DNA of 64,000 bases from contig JACAEX010000048.1 of assembly GCA_013388635.1 (NCBI GenBank), forward strand, positions 1-64,000, written 5' to 3'. Below, piece by piece: positions 33,737 to 41,587 of this stretch. Every line of letters begins with the position of its first letter. Within the stretch, counting starts at the first letter, position 1. The position numbers were made by a program, and so were the translations under genes. The DNA comes from Syntrophaceae bacterium (lineage in GTDB: Bacteria; Desulfobacterota; BSN033; UBA1163). The notes beneath the pieces are model-generated. The model saw nothing but the letters and a program-made list of their open reading frames with translations, searched no databases and was not told the origin of the DNA.

Positions 33737-34387
33737 ATGGATCTGACCAAGGCAATTCTTGAAAGAAGAAGCATCCGGGCTTTCAGACCCGATCCAATTC
33801 CCAGAGAGAAGATTGAAGAGATACTAAGGCTATCGATCCGTGCTCCTTCCGGGATCAACCTTCAGCCCTGGGAGTTTGTGATCGTGACCGGAGAGGAGAA
33901 AGAGAGGCTGAGTCGAACATTGATAAAGGCCTATCGTGAAAAAAAGATATCCTGCGGCCCTGATGCTGTGAGGCCATTGCCCAAGACATTCGGGAAAAGA
34001 GGCGCCAAAACCCTTGAGGGGATGAGGCCCTTTTTTGAAGAGATGAAGGTCAGCCCCGAGCAGTATATCAACGAAGGGAGCTGTCAATTTTACGGAGCTC
34101 CTGTGGTGATCCTGATCTGCCTTGATGATGCCTTTTCAAAAAGCCGACTGCTGGACATCGGTGCACTCTTAGGATATCTCGTCTTAGCTGCCCATGAATC
34201 TGGATTGGGGACCTGCCCGATCGGCCTGATCACGGCCTATGAAGAAGAGATCAAAGACCTGCTCAACATCCCGGATAATAAGAGGGTGGTGATTGGACTG
34301 GCCTTAGGTCATCCTGATTGGGAAAGCCCGATCAACCGCTTCAAGTCTGACAGAGAGGATCTTGATAATATGGTCAGATGGGTTTGA
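33737..34387 (+). CDS. nitroreductase-family flavoprotein
   Basis: A 216-aa FMN enzyme of the nitroreductase fold. It has RRSIRAFRPDPIP at 11-23 (FMN phosphate site), RAPSGINLQPWEFV (about 36-49) and the C-terminal GLGTCPIG and IGLALGHPDW. It may reduce quinones, nitro groups or an enoate, or oxidise a heterocycle if linked to the neighbouring carrier and E1-like genes. ATG 33737 follows GAGGAGGTCTCCG, so the earlier ATG 33722 is not used. It overlaps the end of the minus-strand zinc-finger gene by 14 bases. Confidence 0.85.
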   Translation: MDLTKAILERRSIRAFRPDPIPREKIEEILRLSIRAPSGINLQPWEFVIVTGEEKERLSRTLIKAYREKKISCGPDAVRPLPKTFGKRGAKTLEGMRPFFEEMKVSPEQYINEGSCQFYGAPVVILICLDDAFSKSRLLDIGALLGYLVLAAHESGLGTCPIGLITAYEEEIKDLLNIPDNKRVVIGLALGHPDWESPINRFKSDREDLDNMVRWV

Positions 34388-34571
34388 ACGAGCGGTACCT
34401 GGACATCTCCCAGATGACACAGCGGGTTCTGAACTCACAGTAAAGCTTTGGATCAAGGCACTCACAGCAGTCACCGAGGTTCAGGCATTCACAGCATTCC
34501 TGGCAGAAGCCGGCCTTATGTTTGTAACAGATCCCAATCGCTTCCCGATCCGGGTGGTTTCTGCATTTCAT
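34374..34571 (-). CDS. small Cys-rich B-box-like zinc-finger protein
   Basis: A 65-aa protein. CRNHPDREAIGICYKHKAGF is followed by CQECC, CLNLGDCCECLD and CEF, enough Cys/His for two zinc sites. Similar small B-box-like proteins occur in many Desulfobacterota, with no known role. It starts within the stop of the Smr gene (ATGA overlap), so the two are coupled. Short length is offset by the dense, regular metal-ligand pattern. Confidence 0.72.
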   Translation of the reverse strand: MKCRNHPDREAIGICYKHKAGFCQECCECLNLGDCCECLDPKLYCEFRTRCVIWEMSRYRSFKPI

Positions 34572-35284
34572 CGCTTTTCGACTTCAACTCGCATCTTCTT
34601 GAACCGTTTTGAAACAGGACGTTCCCGGAGCAGGATATAGGTCGCTCCTGCACCTCCGTCACAGGGCCTTGCGCTTGAATAGGCAACGACCCACTTGCGC
34701 CATGTCCCGTGGGTCAGCCAGTCGATCACCTTCTTCTTCAGAACCGGCTCGGAAGGCGAAGAACGACCCCGACCATGGATTACCAAGACCCCCCTCTTCC
34801 CATTGGTCACAGCCCACCTCAGGAACTCTTCAAAAATTTCCTTTGCATCGTCAACCCGCAGACCATGAAGATCGATATGGGCCTGGATAGAGTATTCTCC
34901 TTGGTGGAGACGCCTTGCCACCGATGGATGGACATGGTAGCCTGTGCCTTCAACGTATTCCGGTGTTTCAGAAATATCAAAACCCTTTCCGTGCCTCACA
35001 AGGTCTATCAGCCTCCTCAATGCCTCAGCATCCTCTCTATTCTCCTGGCTCCAGGGTCGTTCGGTCCGGCAGATTCTTCTCACACGTTTATCCTTCGATA
35101 TACGTCTCACGCCCTCCATCGCCTTCCTGAAAAGTTCTTCCGGAGATTGAGAGTCCTGTTGGTTGCGGTCTTCCTCGCGAGAATCATGCCGCTCAGGTAA
35201 AGAGAGGAAGCCCTTTTCGAGCAAGGCCTTCAGATCCTCGAAAGAGGTCAAGAGCAGGGAAGGTTTTTGGGATTCCACTGTCAA
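34568..35284 (-). CDS. Smr-domain protein
   Basis: A 238-aa protein whose C-terminal half (about 135-225) is an Smr domain: HIDLHGLRVDDA, LVIHGRGRSS and GGAGATYILL. Smr domains, also found at the end of MutS2, act as nucleases or RNA/DNA-binding modules. The N-terminal half is charged and has no motif I know. It is transcribed from the 320-base gap shared with the PilZ gene, and the zinc-finger gene follows in the same transcript. Confidence 0.85.
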   Translation of the reverse strand: MTVESQKPSLLLTSFEDLKALLEKGFLSLPERHDSREEDRNQQDSQSPEELFRKAMEGVRRISKDKRVRRICRTERPWSQENREDAEALRRLIDLVRHGKGFDISETPEYVEGTGYHVHPSVARRLHQGEYSIQAHIDLHGLRVDDAKEIFEEFLRWAVTNGKRGVLVIHGRGRSSPSEPVLKKKVIDWLTHGTWRKWVVAYSSARPCDGGAGATYILLRERPVSKRFKKMRVEVEKR

Positions 35285-35484
35285 CCTGCCATACCAGAAC
35301 AGACAATTCTAATAGAACAATATTTTAAACGAAAAAAAGAGAAATGTTAAGCTATGTGCATACCAGCAAGCGCAAAAATTTATTACGGGGTGACAATTAG
35401 CGGCCCCGGCGAAACACCTCCTTGCACCACATTCCAGAATATAATTAAAATCTCTTTAAATTTCGCAAGATTAAAACCGAGAAG
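35285..35484. other. intergenic region between Smr and PilZ genes
   Basis: AT-rich divergent promoter region of about 320 bases in total. I see no gene, tRNA or riboswitch fold in it. The sigma-54-like site at 35489 is the only clear signal. Confidence 0.5.
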
Positions 35485-35488
35485 CCAT

Positions 35489-35505
35489 AAGGCATACAAT
35501 TTGCT
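35489..35505 (+). promoter_or_regulatory. sigma-54-like promoter of the PilZ gene
   Basis: AAGGCATACAATTTGCT: the -24 GG (35491-35492) and -12 GC (35503-35504) are separated by exactly 10 bases, with TTTGCT at -12. It lies about 100 bases before the ATG. The first base of the -24 box is not the consensus T. Confidence 0.5.
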
Positions 35506-35604
35506 TAACTAAACGTCCGAGCCTGTTACAGCCCGCTTCCGAACCCAGGAAACGTCTATCCGGCCGCATCTCACTACCTGCGGGTGGGACCAGAGGGAGA
35601 AACC

Positions 35605-35964
35605 ATGGATGGATCGAAGATCGATAGGGAGAAGAGGAAGCGTCCGCGTTACCCCATGGACCTTCCTCTTGAGTATCGTGTGATCGATGCCCCTGACGCC
35701 TATGGGGGCATTGTGGTCGATGGAAGCGAGATAGGGCTCCGCATTCACTCGGTCAAAAATCTGCCCGTCGGCACGAAACTGAATATCGCAGTCCTCTTTC
35801 CGAAAGAGTTCCAGATGAGCAACTTCCAGGTGACCGCTGAGATTATCTGGAAGGACGTCTTTATGAAGGAAGACTGGAATGGATATCAGTACGGGTTAAA
35901 GTTTGTCCTCATAGGAGAAGAAGACCTCCAGAAATTGAAACAACTTTTGGACGGCCAGCGTTAA
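35605..35964 (+). CDS. PilZ-domain c-di-GMP-binding protein
   Basis: A 119-aa single PilZ domain. The c-di-GMP motifs are R11-xxx-R15 (RKRPR) and D39GSEIG44. It should bind c-di-GMP and change a partner's activity in motility, pili or matrix. ATG 35605 follows AGAGGGAGAAACC; a GTG at 35584 is less likely. A c-di-GMP phosphodiesterase gene (HD-GYP) lies about 900 bases downstream, on the same strand. Confidence 0.85.
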   Translation: MDGSKIDREKRKRPRYPMDLPLEYRVIDAPDAYGGIVVDGSEIGLRIHSVKNLPVGTKLNIAVLFPKEFQMSNFQVTAEIIWKDVFMKEDWNGYQYGLKFVLIGEEDLQKLKQLLDGQR

Positions 35965-36132
35965 GCGGACTGACCGGAACGTCCCACAGCCCTTTCCTGC
36001 CCTAACAAATTTTGTCAAATCATGTAAAAAAAGGGCATTTCTACACCTTTTCCCAGGCCAATGGATTTTTATAAAAGGAGAGGATCACCCCTCGAACCTC
36101 ATGAAAACCTTATAATAATCGCAGAGTCCAAC

Positions 36133-36150
36133 CGTTTCTGAAAGGAAACG
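36133..36150. promoter_or_regulatory. inverted repeat upstream of the sigma-54-like site
   Basis: CGTTTC-tgaaag-GAAACG, 16 bases before the -24 box at 36166. It could be an activator site, although enhancer sites usually lie further upstream. The rest of the 253-base gap between the PilZ and pseudopilin genes shows nothing I can name. Confidence 0.35.
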
Positions 36151-36165
36151 ATTAACTGACCATTT

Positions 36166-36182
36166 TTGGCATAAAATATGCT
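36166..36182 (+). promoter_or_regulatory. sigma-54-like promoter of the pseudopilin operon
   Basis: TTGGCATAAAATATGCT: GG and GC separated by 10 bases, with strong -24 (TTGGCA) and -12 (TGCT) boxes. It is placed 36 bases before the pseudopilin ATG. Type IV pilin genes are often sigma-54 dependent. Confidence 0.65.
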
Positions 36183-36217
36183 AATGTTAACATGGATCAG
36201 TGTGAGAAGACAGGGCT

Positions 36218-36823
36218 ATGCCTCTTTTTGACACATTTCAAAAAGCAGGGAATAGGGTCTTCACTGGAGGCCTTACGGGAGCAGGTCTCTCAGATTCCTT
36301 TCGAGAATTCTTCCGACTGGTGAAATGGCTTTTGAAGGATCCTCTGTCGGTTCATCAGCGGCAGAAAAAAGGGTCGAAGGCAATGACCTTAATTGAACTA
36401 CTCGTTGTAGTGGGCATAGTAGGAATTCTTGCTGCTGCTGGAGTGCCGGTCTATCGAGGTTATATCGAAAAGGCCAGAAACAATCAGGCTATTGTTGACA
36501 TCACGGAGATGGAGTCGGTGATCGTACGATTCATGGTGGAGAACCAGGTTCCACCAAACAACCTCAACCAGGTAGGTCTCGGAAACAGGCTCGACCCCTG
36601 GGGAAGGCCGTATGAGTACCTGAGAATCCAGGGGGTCGACAAGAACGAGATTAAAGAAAAGTGGCGAAAGGACCACTTTAATGTCCCTGTCAACACTGAC
36701 TTCGACCTCTACAGCATGGGAAAAGACGGCAAAAGCGAATCACCCTTCACAGCCCACCATAGCCGGGACGATATCGTGCGCGCGAACAACGGCAGGTTCA
36801 TAGGACTGGCTAAAGATTATTGA
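36218..36823 (+). CDS. type IV pilin/GspG-like pseudopilin with long leader
   Basis: A 201-aa prepilin. The processing site is SKA|MTLIELLVVVGIVGILAA, with Ala55 at -1 in place of the usual Gly and Glu60 at +5. The transmembrane helix covers about 59-80. DPWGRPYEYL and FDLYSMGKDGK are GspG-type C-terminal motifs, with possible Ca binding. The leader of 55 residues is far longer than the usual 5-25; a later GTG or TTG start inside it is possible. It is 12 bases before the HD-GYP gene. Confidence 0.8.
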   Translation: MPLFDTFQKAGNRVFTGGLTGAGLSDSFREFFRLVKWLLKDPLSVHQRQKKGSKAMTLIELLVVVGIVGILAAAGVPVYRGYIEKARNNQAIVDITEMESVIVRFMVENQVPPNNLNQVGLGNRLDPWGRPYEYLRIQGVDKNEIKEKWRKDHFNVPVNTDFDLYSMGKDGKSESPFTAHHSRDDIVRANNGRFIGLAKDY

Positions 36824-36835
36824 GGCAATAGAGAG

Positions 36836-38968
36836 ATGACCAAGATCGACAAGTCTTTTCTCCAGAGCAAGGTCGGACTCCGGATTTTTACCCTTTTCGT
36901 CGTCTGCGCCCTCCTTCCGATCACAGTTCTGGCCGTCCTCTCTTTTAGCCAGGTGACAAAGCAGCTGAATGAACAGGCCCGGGGTCGTTTGAAGCAGGCA
37001 GCCAAGAGTGCAAGCCTGACCATTCACGAAAGGCTCATATTTCTTGAAAATGAGATGAAGCTGGTCTCCACAAGTTTTGGTCTGAACCCGGTGCGCACCA
37101 TTCCCATCTCTCCTGCTGGATTGAGTGAAAGCCTGACCTGGCGATTTGTATCCATGGCCATTTTCACAGAGGACGGAAGGCAGATCTCCCTCTTCGGAAA
37201 TATCAAGAAGATCCCCTCTCTCAGTGAATCAGAGAAGGCTCATATCCGTTCTGGCCTCACCCTTCTGACCACAGAGAAACATCCGGATCGCAAGATAGGC
37301 ATGTTCATGATCCGTCTTTTCGATCAGAACAATCACAAAAGGGGAATCCTGGTCGGAGAGATCAACACAGCCTACCTCTGGAAGACCGACGAACAGAGCA
37401 CCCTGCCTGTGACGACTGAACTCTCTGTCTTCGACCAGGCGAACACTCTCCTATTCTCTTCAGTCCGGCTACCGCCTACTGTCATTCAACAGGTGGCAGG
37501 AGCTGAGCGTCAATCGCCGGTTGGCCAGTTCGAGTGGAGACATGACGGAGAGGAGTACCTGGCAAGCTACCGATCGATCTTTCTTCAGCCCGTCTTTTTT
37601 GCGCCCAAATGGACAATTATGTTAAGCGAGTCGAAATCGGATCTCCTCTCGGCCATGACCTATTTCAAAAAGGTATTCCCACCGGTAATCGTGGTCTCCC
37701 TGTTAGTCGTCGTTCTTCTCAGCATTATTCAGATCCGAAGGAGTTTGATCCCGCTTGAAAAACTGAGAGAGGGGACGAAGCGGATTGCCAGAAGAGACTT
37801 TGAAAGCCGCGTCACCATTAAAAGCGGCGATGAGTTTGAGGAGCTGGCCACATCGTTCAACCTGATGGCCGGTCAATTGGACAAACAGTTCAAGGCCCTG
37901 AGCACACTGGCTGAGATCGATCGGGCCATCCTTTCTGCCCTGGAGGTCGAAAAGATCGTTGACGTCGTACTTAATCGTCTTCACGACATCTTCCCATGTA
38001 AGTCGGTCAGCGTAGCCTTGCTCGATCCCGATGGGAAAAGCGCTAAGGTGAAAACGAGGATATACGGTGTGAAAGGGAGGACAGATGACCAAACCCTGTC
38101 AGAGATGATCGATCTCACCCCGCAGGAACAAAAGGAACTCACTGACCATCCCGATCATTTGTTGATAGAAGTGAAGGAGGAGCCTCCTCAATATCTTGCT
38201 CTAATGGTCAGGCAGGGGATCCGGTCGTTTGCAGTCTTTCCCGTTATTCTCAAACAAATGTTGACAGGAATGATCGCACTCGGCTACCTCAACTCACATC
38301 CCCATAGCCAGGAAGACCTCGCCCAGGGTCGCCGATTTGCAAACCAGATGGCCGTGGCCCTTTCCAATGCCTATCTCATAAAGGACCTGGACCAGCTCAA
38401 CTGGGGAACACTTACTGCCCTGGCCCGGGCCATCGATGCAAAATCTCCCTGGACAGCAGGCCATTCTGAACGTGTGACAGACCTCTCGATAAAAATCGGG
38501 AAGGTTCTTGGGCTTTCACAGGAAGAGCTGGACACCCTTCGTCGGGGAGGTCTTCTCCACGATCTTGGCAAGATCGGTATCCCCGCTGAGATTCTCGACA
38601 AACCCGGAAAGCTGAACAAGGAGGAAAAACGGACCATGCAGCAGCACGCCCAGTTGGGGGCCCATATTCTCGAACCCATCTCTGCGTACGCTGAGGTCAT
38701 CCCTATGGTGGTGCAACATCATGAGCATTATTCTGGGACGGGTTACCCGGCTGGCCTGATCGGAGGAGCGATCAGTTTCGGCGCGCGCATCTTTGCCGTG
38801 GCCGACGCATACGATGCCATCACCTCGGACCGGCCATACCGAAAAGCCCTCGGTAAGAAACGGGCGATTGAAATTATCAAAGACGAATCCGGCAAACAGT
38901 TCGATCCAAAGGTTGTGGAGGCCTTCCTGAAGGTGATAGAGCAAGAAAATCCGGAGGAGTTTAAATGA
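36836..38968 (+). CDS. membrane HD-GYP c-di-GMP phosphodiesterase with HAMP and GAF
   Basis: A 710-aa sensor. TM1 is at about 13-35, followed by a periplasmic sensor region, TM2 at about 280-302, HAMP at about 303-355, a GAF-like domain at about 375-510 and HD-GYP at about 520-700. The catalytic set is complete: HSERVTDL, HDLGKIGIP (HD), HHEHYSGTGYP (GYP) and DAYDAITSDRPYR. It should hydrolyse c-di-GMP to GMP in response to a periplasmic signal. It is in a tight operon with the pseudopilin gene and overlaps the next gene by four bases. Confidence 0.92.
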   Translation: MTKIDKSFLQSKVGLRIFTLFVVCALLPITVLAVLSFSQVTKQLNEQARGRLKQAAKSASLTIHERLIFLENEMKLVSTSFGLNPVRTIPISPAGLSESLTWRFVSMAIFTEDGRQISLFGNIKKIPSLSESEKAHIRSGLTLLTTEKHPDRKIGMFMIRLFDQNNHKRGILVGEINTAYLWKTDEQSTLPVTTELSVFDQANTLLFSSVRLPPTVIQQVAGAERQSPVGQFEWRHDGEEYLASYRSIFLQPVFFAPKWTIMLSESKSDLLSAMTYFKKVFPPVIVVSLLVVVLLSIIQIRRSLIPLEKLREGTKRIARRDFESRVTIKSGDEFEELATSFNLMAGQLDKQFKALSTLAEIDRAILSALEVEKIVDVVLNRLHDIFPCKSVSVALLDPDGKSAKVKTRIYGVKGRTDDQTLSEMIDLTPQEQKELTDHPDHLLIEVKEEPPQYLALMVRQGIRSFAVFPVILKQMLTGMIALGYLNSHPHSQEDLAQGRRFANQMAVALSNAYLIKDLDQLNWGTLTALARAIDAKSPWTAGHSERVTDLSIKIGKVLGLSQEELDTLRRGGLLHDLGKIGIPAEILDKPGKLNKEEKRTMQQHAQLGAHILEPISAYAEVIPMVVQHHEHYSGTGYPAGLIGGAISFGARIFAVADAYDAITSDRPYRKALGKKRAIEIIKDESGKQFDPKVVEAFLKVIEQENPEEFK

Positions 38969-39342
38969 AATTCAAAAAGACCTCGATATGGTTCGTACTC
39001 TTAACAACAGCGCTGATCTTTTTTCAGTGCGGGAGCAAGACCGCTCCGGATTATTTGTTCGGCGTCTGGACGACCCCGGATGAGAAGTATGCAGATCGAT
39101 TCATGGAAATCGAGAGGACTACCATCACCTTTGGCATCGGCGAGGGAAAATCGAATACCTATCCCATCATTCGCGTTAAAATCGAAAAAACACCCAGTGA
39201 CAAGGGCATCCTCCACACCATCTACTACCGGAATGAGGAAGGGCTAAAAACCACCTTCGCCTTCTATTACGACCCGGCGAATCGGGGCCAGATTCGGTTA
39301 AAATATCGAGATCACATCGTGTGGAAGAAGGAGAAAAAATAG
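38965..39342 (+). CDS. small exported protein, possible lipoprotein
   Basis: A 125-aa protein with a signal-like N-terminus (about 8-21) and a Cys at residue 22 (IFFQC) that resembles but does not fit the lipobox. The rest is beta-rich, with no motif I recognise. ATGA overlap with the HD-GYP gene shows co-translation, which suggests a role with that sensor in the envelope. Confidence 0.72.
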   Translation: MKFKKTSIWFVLLTTALIFFQCGSKTAPDYLFGVWTTPDEKYADRFMEIERTTITFGIGEGKSNTYPIIRVKIEKTPSDKGILHTIYYRNEEGLKTTFAFYYDPANRGQIRLKYRDHIVWKKEKK

Positions 39343-39367
39343 CACCCTCCCATCCATTCAATCCTCA

Positions 39368-39396
39368 TTGACTTCAGAATCAATTCCGTATTAGAT
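39368..39396 (+). promoter_or_regulatory. possible promoter of hisF
   Basis: TTGACT (39368-39373) and TTAGAT (39391-39396) with 17-base spacing. The -10 box is poor, so this is a tentative call. Confidence 0.3.
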
Positions 39397-39439
39397 TAAC
39401 TTGAAAGCGCATAAAATTTTTTGGCCCCAGGAGACCAAC

Positions 39440-40204
39440 ATGGATACGATCAAGATCATGCCGTGCCTCGATATGAAAGAGGGACGGGTTGTCAAGGGCA
39501 TCCACTTTGCAGACTTGAAGGACGCAGGTGATCCAGTCGAAAACGCAGCGTTTTATGAGAAGGAAGGTGCAGATGAGCTGGCCATGCTCGATATCGCGGC
39601 AACCGTAGAAAATCGAAAGACCAGACTCGAATGGGTCAGGAATGTCTCGTCGGTCATCCGGATCCCCTTGACAGTGGGAGGTGGCATCTCCACCCTGCAA
39701 GACATCGACCTGGTTCTCAAGTCCGGGGCGGATAAGATTTCGATGAACAGTGCAGCTGTCAAAAATCCGGATCTTGTCAGACAGGCCGCAGATAGATTTG
39801 GAAGTGAAAAGGTGATTGTGGCGATCGATGCGAGAAGAAACAAGGCGATGCCATCTGGATTTGAGCTGGTGGTTTCAGGAGGCACCAGGCCTGTGGCCAA
39901 AGACGCGGTGGCCTGGGCAAAGCAGTGTCAGGATCTTGGCGCCGGAGCAATCCTTCCGACCAGCATGGATGGTGACGGAACCCAGGCTGGCTACGACTTG
40001 GATTTCACGAAGGCGATTTCAGACGCAGTAACGATTCCGGTCGTTGCTTCAGGAGGAGCGGGCAAGCTTGAGCACTTCTATGAGGCGGTTGTCCGCGGAG
40101 GCGCCCAAATCCTTCTGGCTGCCTCGGTCTTTCATTATCGGATCTTAAGCATTCGGCAAGTCAAAGAATACCTCCTGAGAAAGGGGCTCCACGTCCATAT
40201 CTGA
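39440..40204 (+). CDS. hisF: imidazole glycerol phosphate synthase cyclase subunit HisF
   Basis: A 254-aa half-barrel-repeat TIM barrel, the length of HisF. Catalytic residues D11 (MPCLD), K19 (VVKG), D130 (AIDARR) and the second acid in TSMDGDGT (D177) are present. It cyclises PRFAR with ammonia from HisH to give IGP and AICAR in histidine synthesis. HisH and other his genes are absent from the window, so it is either a dispersed his gene or a paralogue. CAGGAGACCAAC precedes the ATG. Confidence 0.88.
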   Translation: MDTIKIMPCLDMKEGRVVKGIHFADLKDAGDPVENAAFYEKEGADELAMLDIAATVENRKTRLEWVRNVSSVIRIPLTVGGGISTLQDIDLVLKSGADKISMNSAAVKNPDLVRQAADRFGSEKVIVAIDARRNKAMPSGFELVVSGGTRPVAKDAVAWAKQCQDLGAGAILPTSMDGDGTQAGYDLDFTKAISDAVTIPVVASGGAGKLEHFYEAVVRGGAQILLAASVFHYRILSIRQVKEYLLRKGLHVHI

Positions 40205-40227
40205 GGATCCTCTAAATCTGACTCCGG

Positions 40228-41439
40228 TCAAACGGATCGTTCAGAAACAGCCCATCCATTGATCTCCTCTTCTGTAATGCCCAAAATATAGAGGATGTTC
40301 TTCAGCCGGGCCCGACCCAGGCTCATATTGGCCGCTCGTTCAAGCGCCCTCTTGGCATTGTAAGCAATCCCCAGACCGGCCTGACCTAACATCAGCATAT
40401 CATTGGCTCCGTCGCCGATGGCCACGGTCTGATCCAGAAGCACCCCTTCTTCACTGGCGACCAGGTTGACGATCTTTGCTTTGTAGGCGTTGTCCACTAT
40501 CCTTCCCAATATCCTGCCTGTCAGAGCGGAGTTCTTGATCTCTAACTGATTGGCAAAGGCAGAGTCCAGTCCCAATCTCTCCTTCAGAAAGTCGGCAAAG
40601 TAGCTGAACCCGCCGCTCACTAAAACCAGTTTGTAGCCCAGTCGCTTGAGAATCGTCACCAGCTCCTCCGCCCCTTCGGAGAGCCTCATCCCATTCCTGA
40701 TCTTCTCCATTTCTTCCAGCCTCAACCCCTTCAGAAGGGCCACACGCTGGAGGAGGGCCTCTTCAAAGTCGAGGTCTCCCCTCCTCGCCTTCTCCGTAAT
40801 CCTTGAAACCTCCTTAAACACACCTGCACTTCGGGCCATCTCATCGATTATCTCCATATCGACGAGCGTGCTATCCATGTCGAAGAAGACCAGACGCTTG
40901 TTCTTGCGATAGGCCTCCATGTTCTGGAGGGCCAGATCAATGTTGAGCTCATGGCTCTTGGCAAGCACCCTTTCCTTGAGACGGCTCAAGTTCTGAGCTC
41001 CGGTCACATTGATCGTCAGCTCCACACAGCTGGCGCGGTGACGCGTCAGATTGGTAATCGTCTCGATATTGGCATTTTCTTCACCCAGGATAGTCGTAAT
41101 CTCTGCAAGGGCTCGCGTATCCCCGAAATAAGTGAGGACAAAAAGATTCTTATTGTTTCTTCCTTTGACCTCCTTCTCGGAGAAGATTCGGAAATTAAGC
41201 GTCAGGTGAAGACGGTTCGCCTCAAAGAGGAGGTCCTTCAGGACGCTGTCCTTTGATTGCTTGGCTCCGGTCATGTCCAGGAGAAAAGAGAGACCGAGAA
41301 AATCCTGAAGCGATGCCTGCTCGATATCGACCACCTCTACATTATTGTCCACCAGGATCTTGGTAAAGGCTGCGATGATTCCAGGTTGATCCGGACCAGA
41401 CGCAGTCACCATCACAAAGTCTTTTCTTTCGTCCATCAT
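40228..41439 (-). CDS. serB: phosphoserine phosphatase with N-terminal ACT domains
   Basis: A 403-aa SerB. Two ACT-like domains (about 8-90 and 100-175) precede a HAD phosphatase domain with FFDMDSTLVD (nucleophile Asp), LVSGGFSYF and AIGDGANDMLML. It makes serine from phosphoserine, with allosteric control through the ACT domains. ATG 41439 is preferred to TTG 41451 because AAGGA lies 5 bases before it. It converges with hisF across 23 bases. Confidence 0.93.
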   Translation of the reverse strand: MMDERKDFVMVTASGPDQPGIIAAFTKILVDNNVEVVDIEQASLQDFLGLSFLLDMTGAKQSKDSVLKDLLFEANRLHLTLNFRIFSEKEVKGRNNKNLFVLTYFGDTRALAEITTILGEENANIETITNLTRHRASCVELTINVTGAQNLSRLKERVLAKSHELNIDLALQNMEAYRKNKRLVFFDMDSTLVDMEIIDEMARSAGVFKEVSRITEKARRGDLDFEEALLQRVALLKGLRLEEMEKIRNGMRLSEGAEELVTILKRLGYKLVLVSGGFSYFADFLKERLGLDSAFANQLEIKNSALTGRILGRIVDNAYKAKIVNLVASEEGVLLDQTVAIGDGANDMLMLGQAGLGIAYNAKRALERAANMSLGRARLKNILYILGITEEEINGWAVSERSV

Positions 41440-41485
41440 CTCATCCTTCAAATCACATCTTGTCGGTTTCTTATATTGTACCTAA

Positions 41486-41552
41486 ACTGAACGATTCTCA
41501 CAATCCCCGGGAGAGCAGGGATGCTGAAAAGACTTTTAGAACGATCACCTTG
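41486..41552 (-). repeat. dispersed repeat, copy B (minus orientation)
   Basis: The reverse complement carries TCGTTCTAAAAGTC, CAGCATCCCTGCTCTC and GAGAATCGTTCAG in the order of copy A at 32741. It lies in the short gap between the serB start and the gamma-glutamyltransferase stop. Confidence 0.75.
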
Positions 41553-41587
41553 TAACAGATTCCCCCTCGCCCTCTCAGGCTGCTCAT

